Shown: positions 10,157 through 22,600 of the stretch, in pieces
How positions within the stretch are numbered: position 1 is the first letter of the stretch
How the letters are laid out: each line of letters begins with the position of its first letter
Assembly (NCBI RefSeq): GCF_001632365.1
Contig: NW_024468534.1
Span: 52,133 to 116,132, forward strand
Direction: 5' to 3'
Length of the DNA: 64,000 nt
Source of the DNA: Laetiporus sulphureus 93-53
Lineage: Eukaryota; Basidiomycota; Agaricomycetes; Polyporales; Laetiporaceae
Position numbers and translations under genes: made by a program
Notes under the pieces: generated by a model
Database searches by the model: none
Seen by the model: only the letters and a program-made list of their open reading frames with translations
What the model was told of the DNA's origin: nothing

Positions 10157-12940
10157 CTACTCCTGCAGCATGGGCGAGGACGGAGTGTCGGTAGGCTGGC
10201 ATAGGGCCATGCGTGGTGGGGGCGGAATAGTTATGGGCGGAGGACGAGGCCTCGCGCCAGGCATAGTCGCACTGCGCCCGACGCCAGGGCTCACTGAAAG
10301 AGAATGAGGATAGACACGGGGACTAGCAGGGTAGGGTGTGTAGGGAAGAGAAGGGCCAAACCTTCTCCCCGAGGATACCGGTCGGGATACGGTAGGGGGA
10401 GGGACCGCGACAATATCTCCACGCTGAGAGGAGGAGCTTGAGGTCTTGCTGCGCTTCGTGCTCGATGGCGGTAACTGCCCAAACGTGAATCGCTTGCTAC
10501 GCACGCGGGCGGATGAAGGCGTAGGCAGGTGAATGGGACTGCTGCCCGCCTCTTCTCTGGTAGCTGTACGCGCAGACGTGTTGGACAGGCCGGACCACAT
10601 CCTCCAGGGATAGCCCCGCGTAGACTCATCAGGAGAGACAGCACTGTCTCTTCGGAACCCGTCCGCAGATGCCTCCGTGAACGGCGAGCTCAACGATGTG
10701 CTGGGAAGTGCGGTGCGTGTCGTCGCGGCGGAATCATGGCGAGAAGTGAAAGTAAACGCGGACGGTGCTAACGACTCCGGGCTGCGCAACTTTGGCTCCC
10801 TTTGTGAACGCTTCTTGCTACGCGCAGAAGTTGACACTCGTATGATGTCGGAGCCCAGAATTGTCGACTGCGAATCTCTTGCTTTCTCGGGTTGTGAGTC
10901 TTTGTTGGTGACCACGAAGATGTTGGGTCGCTGACGCGGTGGCCGGACAATGGGCCCTAAGGGCAAAGTGGCGGAGACTGCAGCTGCGGCTTTCTCCTCT
11001 CGTTCTAGCTGTTCCGCGTATTGAACCTGACTCGGCAGAATTTTCTGCGATCGTGGCGGCGGGCGAAGTGGCACGTCTGTGACCTCTGCTGGAGCACTCG
11101 TAGGAAGCTCTCCAACTTCCTCATGCTCGGCAGTTATGCGAACGATGTTCTCGGTAGCTGCACGGCTGACACGGTTTTCATGAGGTCTGGCAGGATCCTT
11201 AGTTGACGATGGACTTTCCAGAAAGTGTAGAATGAAAGGATCCGAGCTGAGCAGGGACGTACGCCTGGGCTCGGATAACCCCTTGATATCGATAACGGGG
11301 TGATCCACATAAATCTGATCGGGCGATGCACAATTTCCATCGTAGAAAGCAGCACGATTTGGGTAATTGAAACATGCTGAAGAAAAGGATCAGTTTGGCT
11401 GCTTTCTGGAGAGATGCAGGATGTATTTTACCGATGACTAGAAGAGCACCCAGACTGAAAGGAACGAATTCGGCAAGCGTATTGACCCACTTAGCGGAAG
11501 GCACGATGGTGAAGATGTCAAGCACAAGTAAACTTGCCCCTCTGGCAACATGAATGTTCAAACGATCGCGGAAACGCATGTGAAGACGCGAGGATAGTAT
11601 ATGTCCCATAGACACCATGCGAATGACAGCGTAGAGCTCAAGGACAATCAACGTTGCAGAAAGGGATAATGATAATGGAAAGAAGCTGTTTGTTAAAAGT
11701 CAGAGGCCTCTTCACGTGTGTGTTGACCGCAACGCACTATTGCCTATAGCATATGGATGTACCTGTTGAACCCACGGTCCTGTACCTACTTAGAACACCG
11801 TCATTGCATTATAGAAGCTCGCACTCGACTCACTGGGTGGTCCCCGTACCTGTTGCGTTCAAGCCGAACACAAGCCCTAGCTTGGACATGAATGGAACGA
11901 CCAACAATAGACAAAACCCTTCGCACCAAGAGCGGCGAACAACCCCAACCAAAACGCGTAACTTTCCCAACGTTTGACGCCAAATCGCTTCAGTTGCCAG
12001 CTGAGCATCAGCAGTCCTGCGATGCGTATTGAATGAGAAGCCATGCTCCCCCAGGCTATCACGAATGCTGATGCACATCAGTATCAGGATGAGCTGAGTA
12101 GATGTGCTTTCCAACAAACACCGCTACTCACTGCATGCGATTGCACCGCTGTGCGTGGTACCCATGTCAAGCAACGAGCAAAAATTCGCAGACGAAGCAA
12201 AAATAAAGCATAGATTGAGGACGAACACAAAGGCACTGTCGTTGGCCTCTTGCTGCGTGATTGACACGTTGACTCCAGTGGCCTGCCTAGGAGCTTGGTC
12301 ATTATTAACAGATGCCTCGACATCGCTTGCCACCTGGGGATGTCCATTGAGGCGCAACAATCGAGAGACTCGGCGGAAAAACTCGCGAAGCAGAGCTGAA
12401 CGCGTGATATGATACGTGCTATACTGAAATACCCAACCAAGAACGAAAATAGAGACGACGCGACTGCAGAAGGGGGAGATGAGACGCGCAATAACTGGTA
12501 GTAACGATTGCTCACAAGTTTGGATGAGTGATGGCTTCCGCGACCACCGAACTTTCTGGATCTTGAACGGAGACCTGCTCGTCCAGGATCGAGTGGAGCA
12601 TAATTGAGCCGTGTCAACAAATAGCCAAGACCAGCTAGGCAAAACAGAGTCGTCGACAGAAAGGATTGACAGTCCAGCTGGATAAGAAAGAAAGGGTCAA
12701 TAGGACAAAGTGACAGCTCGAACGGCCGCCTTGGGGGGGTTGAGCCTGTCAGATGGGCCTGCTCACAGCACCGTCAGTGACAAAGGCATCGGGGAACAGC
12801 ACGCCAACCAACACGATGCATTTCAAGCAGCAGAGATCCCACCGGGCTTCTGGACCAGCCTTGGCTGTGCCTGGGCAGTGCGCAGTTTGCTGTCGCCAGA
12901 GCGGTTTATGCGTTACATCCATCAACGGCGTCGCATCCAT
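10157..12940 (-). CDS. Multi-pass membrane protein with long Ser/Pro-rich tail
   Basis: I do not recognise the family. The proposed ATG is at 12940-12938. Exon-like blocks on the minus strand encode about seven or eight hydrophobic segments, including CIVLVGVLFPDAFV, FLSTTLFCLAGLGYLL, FVFVLNLCFIFASS, YAFWLGLFAALGAKGF, LIVLELYAVI, LLVLDIFTIV and FSLGALLVIG. Introns join most of them in phase, for example a gtgagt...cag intron from about 12143 to 12079 and a gtaaaa...cag intron near 11432-11378. The last exon (about 11377-10157) encodes roughly 400 residues of low-complexity Ser/Pro/Arg/Thr-rich, presumably cytoplasmic, sequence. The architecture resembles an orphan receptor-like or transporter-like protein. 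The first introns and the one near 11860 are uncertain, and a frameshift there cannot be excluded. Confidence 0.55.
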
Positions 12941-12951
12941 CAACGGCGTCG
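12916..12951. repeat. 18-bp perfect tandem duplication
   Basis: The unit catccatcaacggcgtcg occurs twice head to tail. On the minus strand each copy contains an in-frame ATG, so the duplication overlaps the proposed start of the membrane protein gene and adds six residues (a repeated MDAT/MDVT-like start). Confidence 0.9.
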
Positions 12952-13601
12952 CATTCTGCGCTAGTCGAGCGCTTGCGATTTGGCAGCAGTGCGGACCCGT
13001 CGGAACATAGTATGTCGACGCTTAGAAACTTATGTTTCCTTGGACTATAGTACAATTGTACAGCGAAGGAGCAGCCCACGAGTGAGGCTCCAGAGAGGTA
13101 AACATGGCTATCCGAACTAATGCCGCTGTCGTCTTAGAATTTCGAAACCAAACATGTCTGTCATCAAAGAGCATGCTGCTGCGGGGTCTGTTTGCGTGCG
13201 AGCTGAGTAAACAGTGAGTGTATTTAAAACAGAGAGGACGTTTTGACAACATTCGTTCGCCAGCAGAACTGTGATTCTACCGAGAAAAGAGATGACAACG
13301 GAGCGGCCACAGACGTTCAGACTGAGATCGATCGGAAGGTGAACAGAGACATGGTCACGCGGTTTTCACGTGACATTTAGTTTACAGGGTCATCCATTGG
13401 TCGCGGTCCACGATCAGCCACTCCCCTCCCTTCCACTTCAGCCACTCGGTCCTCCGCACAGTGGCCAAACCCGCCTTGATACTCGAACAACCTTGCACGG
13501 TATCCTCCACAAGCGCCATCGCACATCTATTCATTTCTTTGTGCAGTCCCCACGAATACTCGTACTATCCCTGAGGGTATCTGCTTGTGGCGCAGGACAA
13601 C
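12952..13601. promoter_or_regulatory. Divergent intergenic region upstream of TRA1
   Basis: About 650 bp separate the minus-strand membrane protein gene from the plus-strand TRA1 start, so it probably holds both promoters. Just before TRA1 it is C/T-rich on the plus strand (about 13400-13560), a common feature of fungal housekeeping promoters. No discrete binding site is claimed. Confidence 0.4.
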
Positions 13602-16600
13602 ATGGAGGGCACACCTCAACTCAACACGGCCGCAGACCTCGAGATGCGTGCCGCAAGGGTAGCAGATCCCGGGATCGGTCAGTCAAAATACTCTCAGCTT
13701 GTACGATAACTATCAATATACTACAGACCTCAAAACGAAGCTCAATGTAGCGTGCGAGCTCAGAGAGATGCTCGACATCATCAGGGAAAGCGAGTCGGCT
13801 CGGGTCATTCCCCACATGGTCCCTGTCTTGCTTGATATTCTTCGGTCTGGAGAGCCGGCGTGGCACAAAGACATGCCGGAATTCCAATTTCGCCGCTGCC
13901 TTCTCGACATTCTTCATCGGCTCCCCTCCAATGACGCTCTCAAACCTCAGATGGATCCTATTGTTCAGGGAATGCTTCATATACTGCGCCACGATAACGA
14001 AGAAAACGGAGGAATCGCATGCAAGATAATGGTGGATATCTTGCGCGCGTACAGAACCTACAACCAACGGCATTTCTCAGAATTCATTGCCTTGGCACAA
14101 GATGTCTATCAGAATGTGCCAGGGCTAGTCGAAGAGCACCTGTCGGAAGGCTCGGCTGTCATGGACACCAATACTGCCCTCCCTGCACGACGTAGTCTCA
14201 AGATCATAGCGGAATTGGCAATGGTCATTGTTGCATACACGCAAAGCTTTCCCAATGAAGTACCACACGTCCTTCCTGATCTTCAGGCGATATCATTACA
14301 GCTTCTTGAAGTCGAATCTCCAATTCAAAAAAAGACTCGAGAAGACTACGAGGCTATGGGAGGCATATGGGCTGGCATGTCACCAGAAATCAAGAATACG
14401 TCAGCTTTCTCCGACTTGATGGTCGCTCAAGTGAAGACTGCCTCGTATCTAGCATTCGTTCTCCGAGGACCATCCCCAGACGAAGGAGGTGTGTCGGAGG
14501 AGGAACGTATTGAACTCCGGAACAAGTTTGGTATCTTAATTGGAGCTTCTATCCGTATTCTGCAGGATTGCCCAGCAACGGCAACAACTCCGCGTCGAGT
14601 ACGTACAAAGAGCCGCAAATATGCCAGCTAATTAACCACTCGTTTCAGGACTTACTCATTGTAGTCAGACACCTTCTGACAACAATATTCAAGCGCGATT
14701 TTGCCCCTTACATCGACAAGATTCTCTATGAACCGGTGCTGTGGGGTACTGCTGTCGGATGCAGAGAAACCGTCAAGTAAGCAGATTCACGCGGCAGTGT
14801 CTTATACCGTCTCAAACAATTTTCCAAAATGTCTAGGCAGGTTGTCTTTGCAATTTATGGTGACTTTGTTACATCTCTACGAAATGACATGAGCGCAGCG
14901 CAATTGACGCGTCTCTGCCACATCTTCATACGACATCTACATGATCCTCGTCTCGTTGTCCCGCTGCACGTGTTGTCAGCGAAGATCATTTTTAGCACGA
15001 TCGACATCATCCTCGTGAAGGATACAAAGCAGGGTGCCGGACGTACATTGACGTCGTTGCTGGATGCATGCGTGGACAAGTTGGAATCAATAGCTAATGT
15101 CCAAGCCCAGCTTGTGAGCAAAGCGGAGAATCCAAAGGGCGGGGAAGAGACTTCTGCAGAATTCTCTATTATAGAGAAGGCAAGACCAATTTCTGGAGCG
15201 ATGTATGCTATTGAAAAGCCGGAAGAAACTATGCACGGTATGTAGGAGATATGGGGTCAACTTGCAGCAAGCTGATAGATGTCCATATAGTTTATCGACA
15301 ACTTGTCAAACTGCTGATGCAGGGTGTGCGCGCGGTTCTTCACGCCCTGAAGAAATGTGATGGGCTTGTTCCCGACGGCATCGTAGTCTCCCGCCTCTTC
15401 GAGAACTCTGTCCGCTGCCTTGCTTTCTGGGACAACGAGCCGCGCGAAGCTAGCGAATACATGGATTGGTTTGGACAGGTCCTTGGCGAAGTGAATCTCC
15501 ATGTCTTCCAGGAGGTGTGGACGCAGAAGATTGACTTTTTCTTCGACAATGTCGAGAAGCGCCCGATTTTGATGCATCTTGCTCAGGCGCTGTTCAGTCG
15601 TGAATACAGCTCCCCGACATTAGTTGCGATCTTGCTTCGCTTTCTTGTAAACAGGTTGCCGGAATTGGGCGAATACGAAGATCAGACGGCCGCAGTCTGC
15701 ATTCGGATGTTCAAGATGACATTCGCCGCCGTAGCGCAGCATCCACAGGCGAACGAGCCAATCCTAGCATCGCATCTAGGAAAGCTCATCATGGATTCCT
15801 TCCCTCTGGCCGCAAAAGCGACAAAACCGACGAATTACCTCCATCTCCTGCGACTGCTATTCCGTGCTATCGGCGGTGGAGGAGGAAAATTTGAATTACT
15901 GTACAAGGAGGTCCTTCCGCTACTCCCCGAGATGCTGGAATGTCTCAACCGACAGCTACTCGCTTCTGAGGGCCTGATCCGAGACATGATTGTGGAGCTC
16001 TGCCTAACTGTGCCACTACGTCTGACACATCTACTGCCCTATCTCTCTTACCTGATGAAACCGCTGGTGCTGGCATTGCGTGGAAACGCTGAGCTAGTCT
16101 CTCAAGGCTTACGTACTCTGGAACTGTGCATAGATAACTTAACACCTGATTTTCTTGATCCAACTCTCAACACTGTCTTAAGGGACCTGATGGAAGGACT
16201 ACACAGCCATTTGAAGCCGCTTCCCGCAAATCATCATCTTGCGCATACAACTATTCGGGTGCTGGGCAAATTGGGCGGCAGAAACCGTCGCCTCCTGGAT
16301 AAGGATCCTTTGCTCAATTACTCCCATTACTCCGAGACGTCAAAGGCTCGGATCTCTTTTGGAGGTGCAATCCAAACAATCGAGCTGGGTCCTACATCCA
16401 GTCTAGCAGCGAGCGCTATGAGTCCAAGCAATAGCAAAAGTGGACCTTGGTATCGTCAGCATGCGTACGATTATTTGGAGGTCTGCCTGAGCCTCCTCCT
16501 ACATGAGGTGAGAGTATTCACACCCTTAGAATCCTTCACTGTTTTACATCGTCTACCCAGGGCGTCAAAAGTCGTGACCAGCAAGAAGTGTTTGTACGCT

Positions 16601-19600
16601 GTCTTGAAGGGCTGTATGATGCTATCCATGTTCCGGAAGTCCAGGAACGAGCAGAGAAGACCTTTCTGGAGATCTCACAACTAGTTCTATCGTCTGAGGT
16701 TCGTCGAGCTGCCTCGATACCGGCGTTCTCGCGGAAATTCCCTAGTCAACTCCTCACTTGCTACTTGGACGCATTGCCACATGGTGTGGCTCGTGAGAAC
16801 ACGTCAGAAGCAAAGAAAATACAAGGCATCATCTCCAAACTCATTCGCGACCTCATTGCAATGACGGACGCTCCGAGCGTCAGCGCCCAGGATGTGATTG
16901 CTACATTGAACCAGATCGCTAATAGATTCACTGCACTGTGTCTCGAAGATCCTTGGAAACGCAAGTGTGCTGGATGCAGTGGCATCGGCATCATGACGCA
17001 GATGTCAGGCCTCGGAACCAAATGGGTCGCTGAGCGGCAGATTGAGCTCGTCAAGACGCTCCTCGTTGTTTTGAAGGACATGCCGTATGACCTTCCTCGG
17101 GACGTGGACGCAGTTCTCGAAGTGCTCGTGCGTATCATACGTGTTGGCGACGCTGAGTCTCGTGGCGATGAATCAGTATCCGGGAGGAACAAGCAAGTCC
17201 ATCTAATTGGGATCCTCTTGGCTGAACTTGCAAGTTCAAGTGCGATCGTGAGAATGGCCTCACAGAAGTGCATCGAATTGCTTGCAGAACTCACAGGCAA
17301 GAGCGCAGTTGAGCTTCTGTCACCCCATCGAGATCGAATGTTGACGGGGCTCTACACAAAACCGCTCCGAGCACTGCCTTTCTCCATTCAGATCGGTATG
17401 ATCGAAGCAGTTCGCTACTGTATCAGCCTGCAGCCTCCTCTTCCCGAGCTCAATGATGAATTACTACGACTTCTTCACGAGACGCTTGCTCTTGCTGATG
17501 CGGACGACGTCGCTCTCATCGGGCGCAGCAATCCACGCGGATCGAGTCTCGAAATAATCAAGCTGAGAGTCGCATGCATCAGGTTGTTGACTGCGGCTAT
17601 GCCTCTCACCGATTTCTTTTCAAAGCAACATCAAACTCGTCAAAAGTAAGTTATTATCAAATCTCACTTCAAATTGTTAACTCTTAAATGCAATAGAGTC
17701 ACCGGCGTCTACTTCAAGTCCCTGTATTCGCCGATTCCAGAGGTCAAAGAAGTTGCTCATGAAGGTCTTCGTACCGTGCTGGCGCATCAGAGCAGATTGC
17801 CGAGGGAGCTGCTGCAGACCGGATTGCGACCTATTCTCATGAACTTGGCAGATCCTAAGCGATTATCTATTCCTGGTCTTGAGGGTCTGGCCAGATTATT
17901 GGAACTGCTCACCAACTACTTCAAAGTCGAGATTGGCCACAAGTTACTTGATCACTTCAGGGTTGTTGCGGACCCTCAGATGCTACAGGCGTCATCAAGG
18001 CTTCCGCTATTGGAGAACGAGGGCATCACGAAGCTGGTACGTTTGGCAAACATCTTTCACCTGCTGCCGTCTACCGCCAACATCTTCCTCGAGAACCTCG
18101 TCAACGCAATTGTCCAGACGGAGGCGCAGATGCATTTCTCCGGTCAAAGCCCATTCTCCGAACCGCTCGCGAAATACCTAGACCGTTATCCCATCGATGC
18201 TGTAGACTTCTTCATGCGCCATTTGCATTTTCCGAGGCACATCCGCACCCTTAGAAGCATCTTGCAAGCCAATCTTGCATGCAACCTTCTTCGTGAATTA
18301 GCTTCGCGTACTTCAACTATCGTGGCGACGTGCTTCGAGGGTAGGGACCAGACCCTGATCTTGCCGGGATTGTTGTTATGTTCTGACCTCGCAACTCTTG
18401 TACCGGGCTGGCTGAGAGATAATGACTACGTCGTCAACGCAATCCTGAGCCTTTGGGATATCGAGCCATCCACTCTTGACCAGTCGGGTCTTCCAGTCGG
18501 GGATATCACGCAGAGATATTCTTTCATGGTCGAGATATTCATCAAAGCCTTAGAACAGAGTCCGCGAATCGATTTACTGTTCAACGTCGTTTCCATCTTT
18601 TCTCGAAAGTTGCCACTGGACCTGGTACACATATCACAGTTCCTCTATCGCCATGTTGCCTACAATGAAGATCTCATATATCGGAGGAACGTCCTGACCA
18701 GGTTCATGATCTGGTTCCAGGACCGCACTGTACTATGGTCACATAAACGGCATTTCATGCAATTTGTTTTCACTCCTACCCTTCTCGTTCATGCTGTCAG
18801 GTCGCCCACGAAGCTGGGGCTCATCGACGACTCCATCGTCAAGAAGATGCACACGCATATCTGGCAACCGATGACCGAGGATGGAACATTTGCGCAGTCC
18901 GACGACCTCTTCAAAATTGAGATCCTTCACTTCACTACTGTCATGGTGCACCGATATCCTGAGTTCCTTCAGGACGTGAAGAAAGACATCATCAGATGTG
19001 CCTGGCATTATATCACGAGTGAGGACACTGTTGTCAAACAGACAGCATATCTGCTGGCAGCACGCTTCTTTGAAGCCTTCGAGGGTCCTCAGAAGTTCCA
19101 TCTGCGCGTTTGGACGGGCTTGTTGAAGCCCCCTCATGTAGATGGAAAAGCGCTCATCCGTCAAGCTCTTGATATCATCTCGCCTGTCTTGCTTCGATCA
19201 CAGACCTCAGATCCTGGTTACCCGCAGTGGGCGAAGACCACACGAAGGCTCTTGGCTGAGGAAGGTGCTGGATGGCAGCAAGTCGGTCTGATCTACCATC
19301 TGATTGTCCGTCAAGCATCCTTGTTCTATCCGGTCCGAGCCTTGTTCATCCCGCATGTCGTCAACAATGTGCCGAAACTTGGGCTTGGGCCAACGGCCAC
19401 CAGCGATTCAAAGTCTTTATCAGTGGATATATTGCAAGTCATATTCGACTGGGAGCAACAGGCGGCCAGCGAACGAACTGAACGTTCATCTCCTGTCAAT
19501 TCGTCGGCATCAGAGGGCGAGAGTATTGCGACTTCATGGGTTACTCCCTTGCCGTTCCGTGAGAGTATTGTGAGCTTCTTGGTAAGGCTTGCAACTGCAC

Positions 19601-22600
19601 CGCAGGACCCACATCCAAGGAATTCGGTGGTTCCACGGGCACTATCCCTCTTGAAACTCATAGTAGGTCCTAGTGGTTGGAGCGATGTCACGTTCAAATT
19701 GCACTATTTCTCTCGTGCGCTAGAACAGGTAATGTGTGCGAAAGCCATCGAGTGCCCATTGAAATCTGACTATCAATGTCCAGAGCGAATTAAAGGGGGA
19801 TGCTGCTGTCCTAAGCCTAAGTCAGGCTCTGAGTGCTGCGAAAGTCTTACAGGTCATCAGCGCCGAGAAGGATGAGTCATGGTTCCGAACCAACGCACCC
19901 ATTCTCACGAAACTCGTCAGAAAGGGTCTGGTCAGCGAAGACGGGCCAATCCAGGACTGTCTTCACCCTGTTTTTGATCGTCTGATCCATCTGTATCCCC
20001 TTCCGAAGGAAGATGAACTCCAGCAAACGGATCTCGCAGACTTTCATGCTTTCATCTACTCTTCAATTGCAGACAATCTCAGGAATGTGGGCGAAAACCT
20101 TAGAAATGCTGAAGAGATTCGTCCTGGTTCTGCAGTTGTGTTGAGAGGCGTTCTGCTCATGCTGAAATCTGTGGTACAACTCACCGCAGAACGCATTGAG
20201 CCCTTCAGCTCCCCTCTCATGAAGGTCTTGAGCAGGCTAGCAAGAGATCATATTCAAACCTCTCCATCAGCCTCGAATTTTGAAGCGATTGTGCGCATGA
20301 TCATGACGATCCTGGAAATATCGCAGATTGCAGTGGCATATCTTGGCGACCAGAGGAAGTGGCTGCTAAGCACTTTGGTTGCGTTGGTCGACAAATCCAA
20401 GAGTGCCGTTCTTTGCCGATATATGCTCGATATTGCTCGCGAGTGGGCGATCAACAAACGTGATCCCTATCCCACCATGAAGGAGAAGGCAACCTTGCTG
20501 CAAAAAATGGTCACATTCGAGATGCGAGGGGAACGTGGAGAAGCTTTGTTCAACAATTTCCTCGAGCTCATTTACGACATATATACGGATCCTAGTTTAC
20601 GCCGTACCGACCTCACGAGCAGACTCGAACAACCATTCCTCCTTGGCTGTCGAGCAGCAGACCCTAGCATTCGGGAGCGATTCATAGATCTCATGGACGT
20701 CAGCATACCCCGATCTCTTTTCGGTCGCCTGACTTATATCCTGGGCGTCCAGAGTTGGGAAGCACTCGCTGACCATAATTGGCTTTTCCTGGCGTTGCAT
20801 TTGCTTCTCGGCTCAATCGATGCAGACGCCTCAATCGCACCCGAGCGCAAGGGGAGTATGGAAGCCGCTCTCTTCAGCATACCCTCAGCAATGGATCGAG
20901 CATCGACGCTGGTCAGGCCGATGCAGCGCCTTCTCTATCTTGACTCACAAGCAGTCCACTCTACCTGGATCTCCGTCTTTCCTGCTGTTTGGTCCTGTCT
21001 TTCTAGACGTGAACAAGTTGAAGTCACCCAGCACATGATCGTTCTCCTCAGCAAGGATTACCACTTCAAGCAAGCAAACATGCGGCCAAATGTCATACAG
21101 ACCCTTCTGACTGGTATCCACGCCTGTTCCCCGCCAATATCTCTTCCTCCTCATCTCGTTAAGTATCTTGCGAAAACGTTCGGTGCTTGGCACGTCGGTG
21201 CAGAAATCCTGCAATCGTCTCTTCTACAAGTCAGAGATGATGAAGCTGTCATCCGTGATACCGTCTACGATTCACTTGCAGATGTTTACGCGGAGCTAGC
21301 CGAGGACGATATGTTCTATGGCCTATGGCGCCGTCGATCTAAATATCACGAAACCAACGTTGCGCTTGCTTTCGAGCAGTGCGGCATGTGGGAACAGGCT
21401 TCCAGCATGTACGAATTGGCACAAAGCAAAACGCGAGCCGGTGCCCTGCCATTCTCCGAGGCGGAGTTCTGTTTGTGGGAAGATCACTGGATTCTAGCAG
21501 CGCAGAAACTCCAGCAATGGGATGTTCTCTATGACTTGGCTCGGGCTGAAGACAATCATGAGTTGATATTGGAGAGTGCTTGGCGATACAAAGACTGGTC
21601 AGAGCAGCGCGAACTTATCAACATAGAGGAACAGATCAGTAAATTACCCCCAGATGTGGCGACTCCCCGTAAACGAGTTTTCGAATCTTTTGCCGCGCTG
21701 CTGAAGGGCTTAGCAAACGGCATGGAGAAGATTAGTGGCGACTTTACTCGGTATCTCGAGGATGGCATGCAGATATCCCTCTCCAAATGGGTTGCTCTAC
21801 CATCCTATCTCTCTGCGGCACACATTCCGTTATTGCAGCACTTCCAGCAGTTTGTGGAACTACAGGAAGCTGTTCAAATCTTTGGCTCGCTCGCCACGAC
21901 AAACATCGCCAATTTGGAGAAAAAGTCATCTGATCTCAAGATGGTGTTACAGGCTTGGAGAGAGCGGCTACCCAATGTTTGCGACGACATCAGCATCTGG
22001 AGTGACCTGGTTGGATGGCGGAAACATGTCTTTAATGCGATCAACAAGGTGTACGTGCCCCTGATTACTGGAGGCAATCAAGCAGCTGCAGGTGCAGGCA
22101 GCAATGCTCCTACTTATGGGTATCGCGGCTACCACGAGACAGCGTGGATCATCAACCGCTTCGCTCATGTTGCTCGCAAACATGACCTTCTGGACGTTTG
22201 TTTCAACCAACTCAATCAAATATACACCCTTCCCAACATCGAGATTTCGGAAGCGTTCTTGAAATTGAGAGAGCAAGCGCGTTGTCACTATCAGAAACCT
22301 GGCGATTTGCAGGCAGGTTTGGAGGTCATCAACAACACGAACCTCATATACTTCCAGGCGCACCAGAAGGCGGAGTTTTACACTCTGAAGGGAATGTTCC
22401 ATGCGAAGTTCGGTCGTAATGAGGAGGCCAACCATGCCTTCGGTCAAGCCGTACAACTTGAGATGTCTCAGGCAAAGGCGTGGGCTGCTTGGGGCAAGTT
22501 CAACGACCATATGTTCAAAGACATGCCGAACGAGATGTCGCATGCTGCCAATGCTGTCAGCTGTTACTTGCAAGCTGCCGGACTTTATAAGAACAGGAAA

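Noticed and set aside
12084..12620. Long open frame on minus overlapping the membrane protein gene
   Set aside because: The alternative frame gives hydrophobic helices and phase-matched introns; this frame has no such structure beyond its first 50 residues, which are used as an exon.
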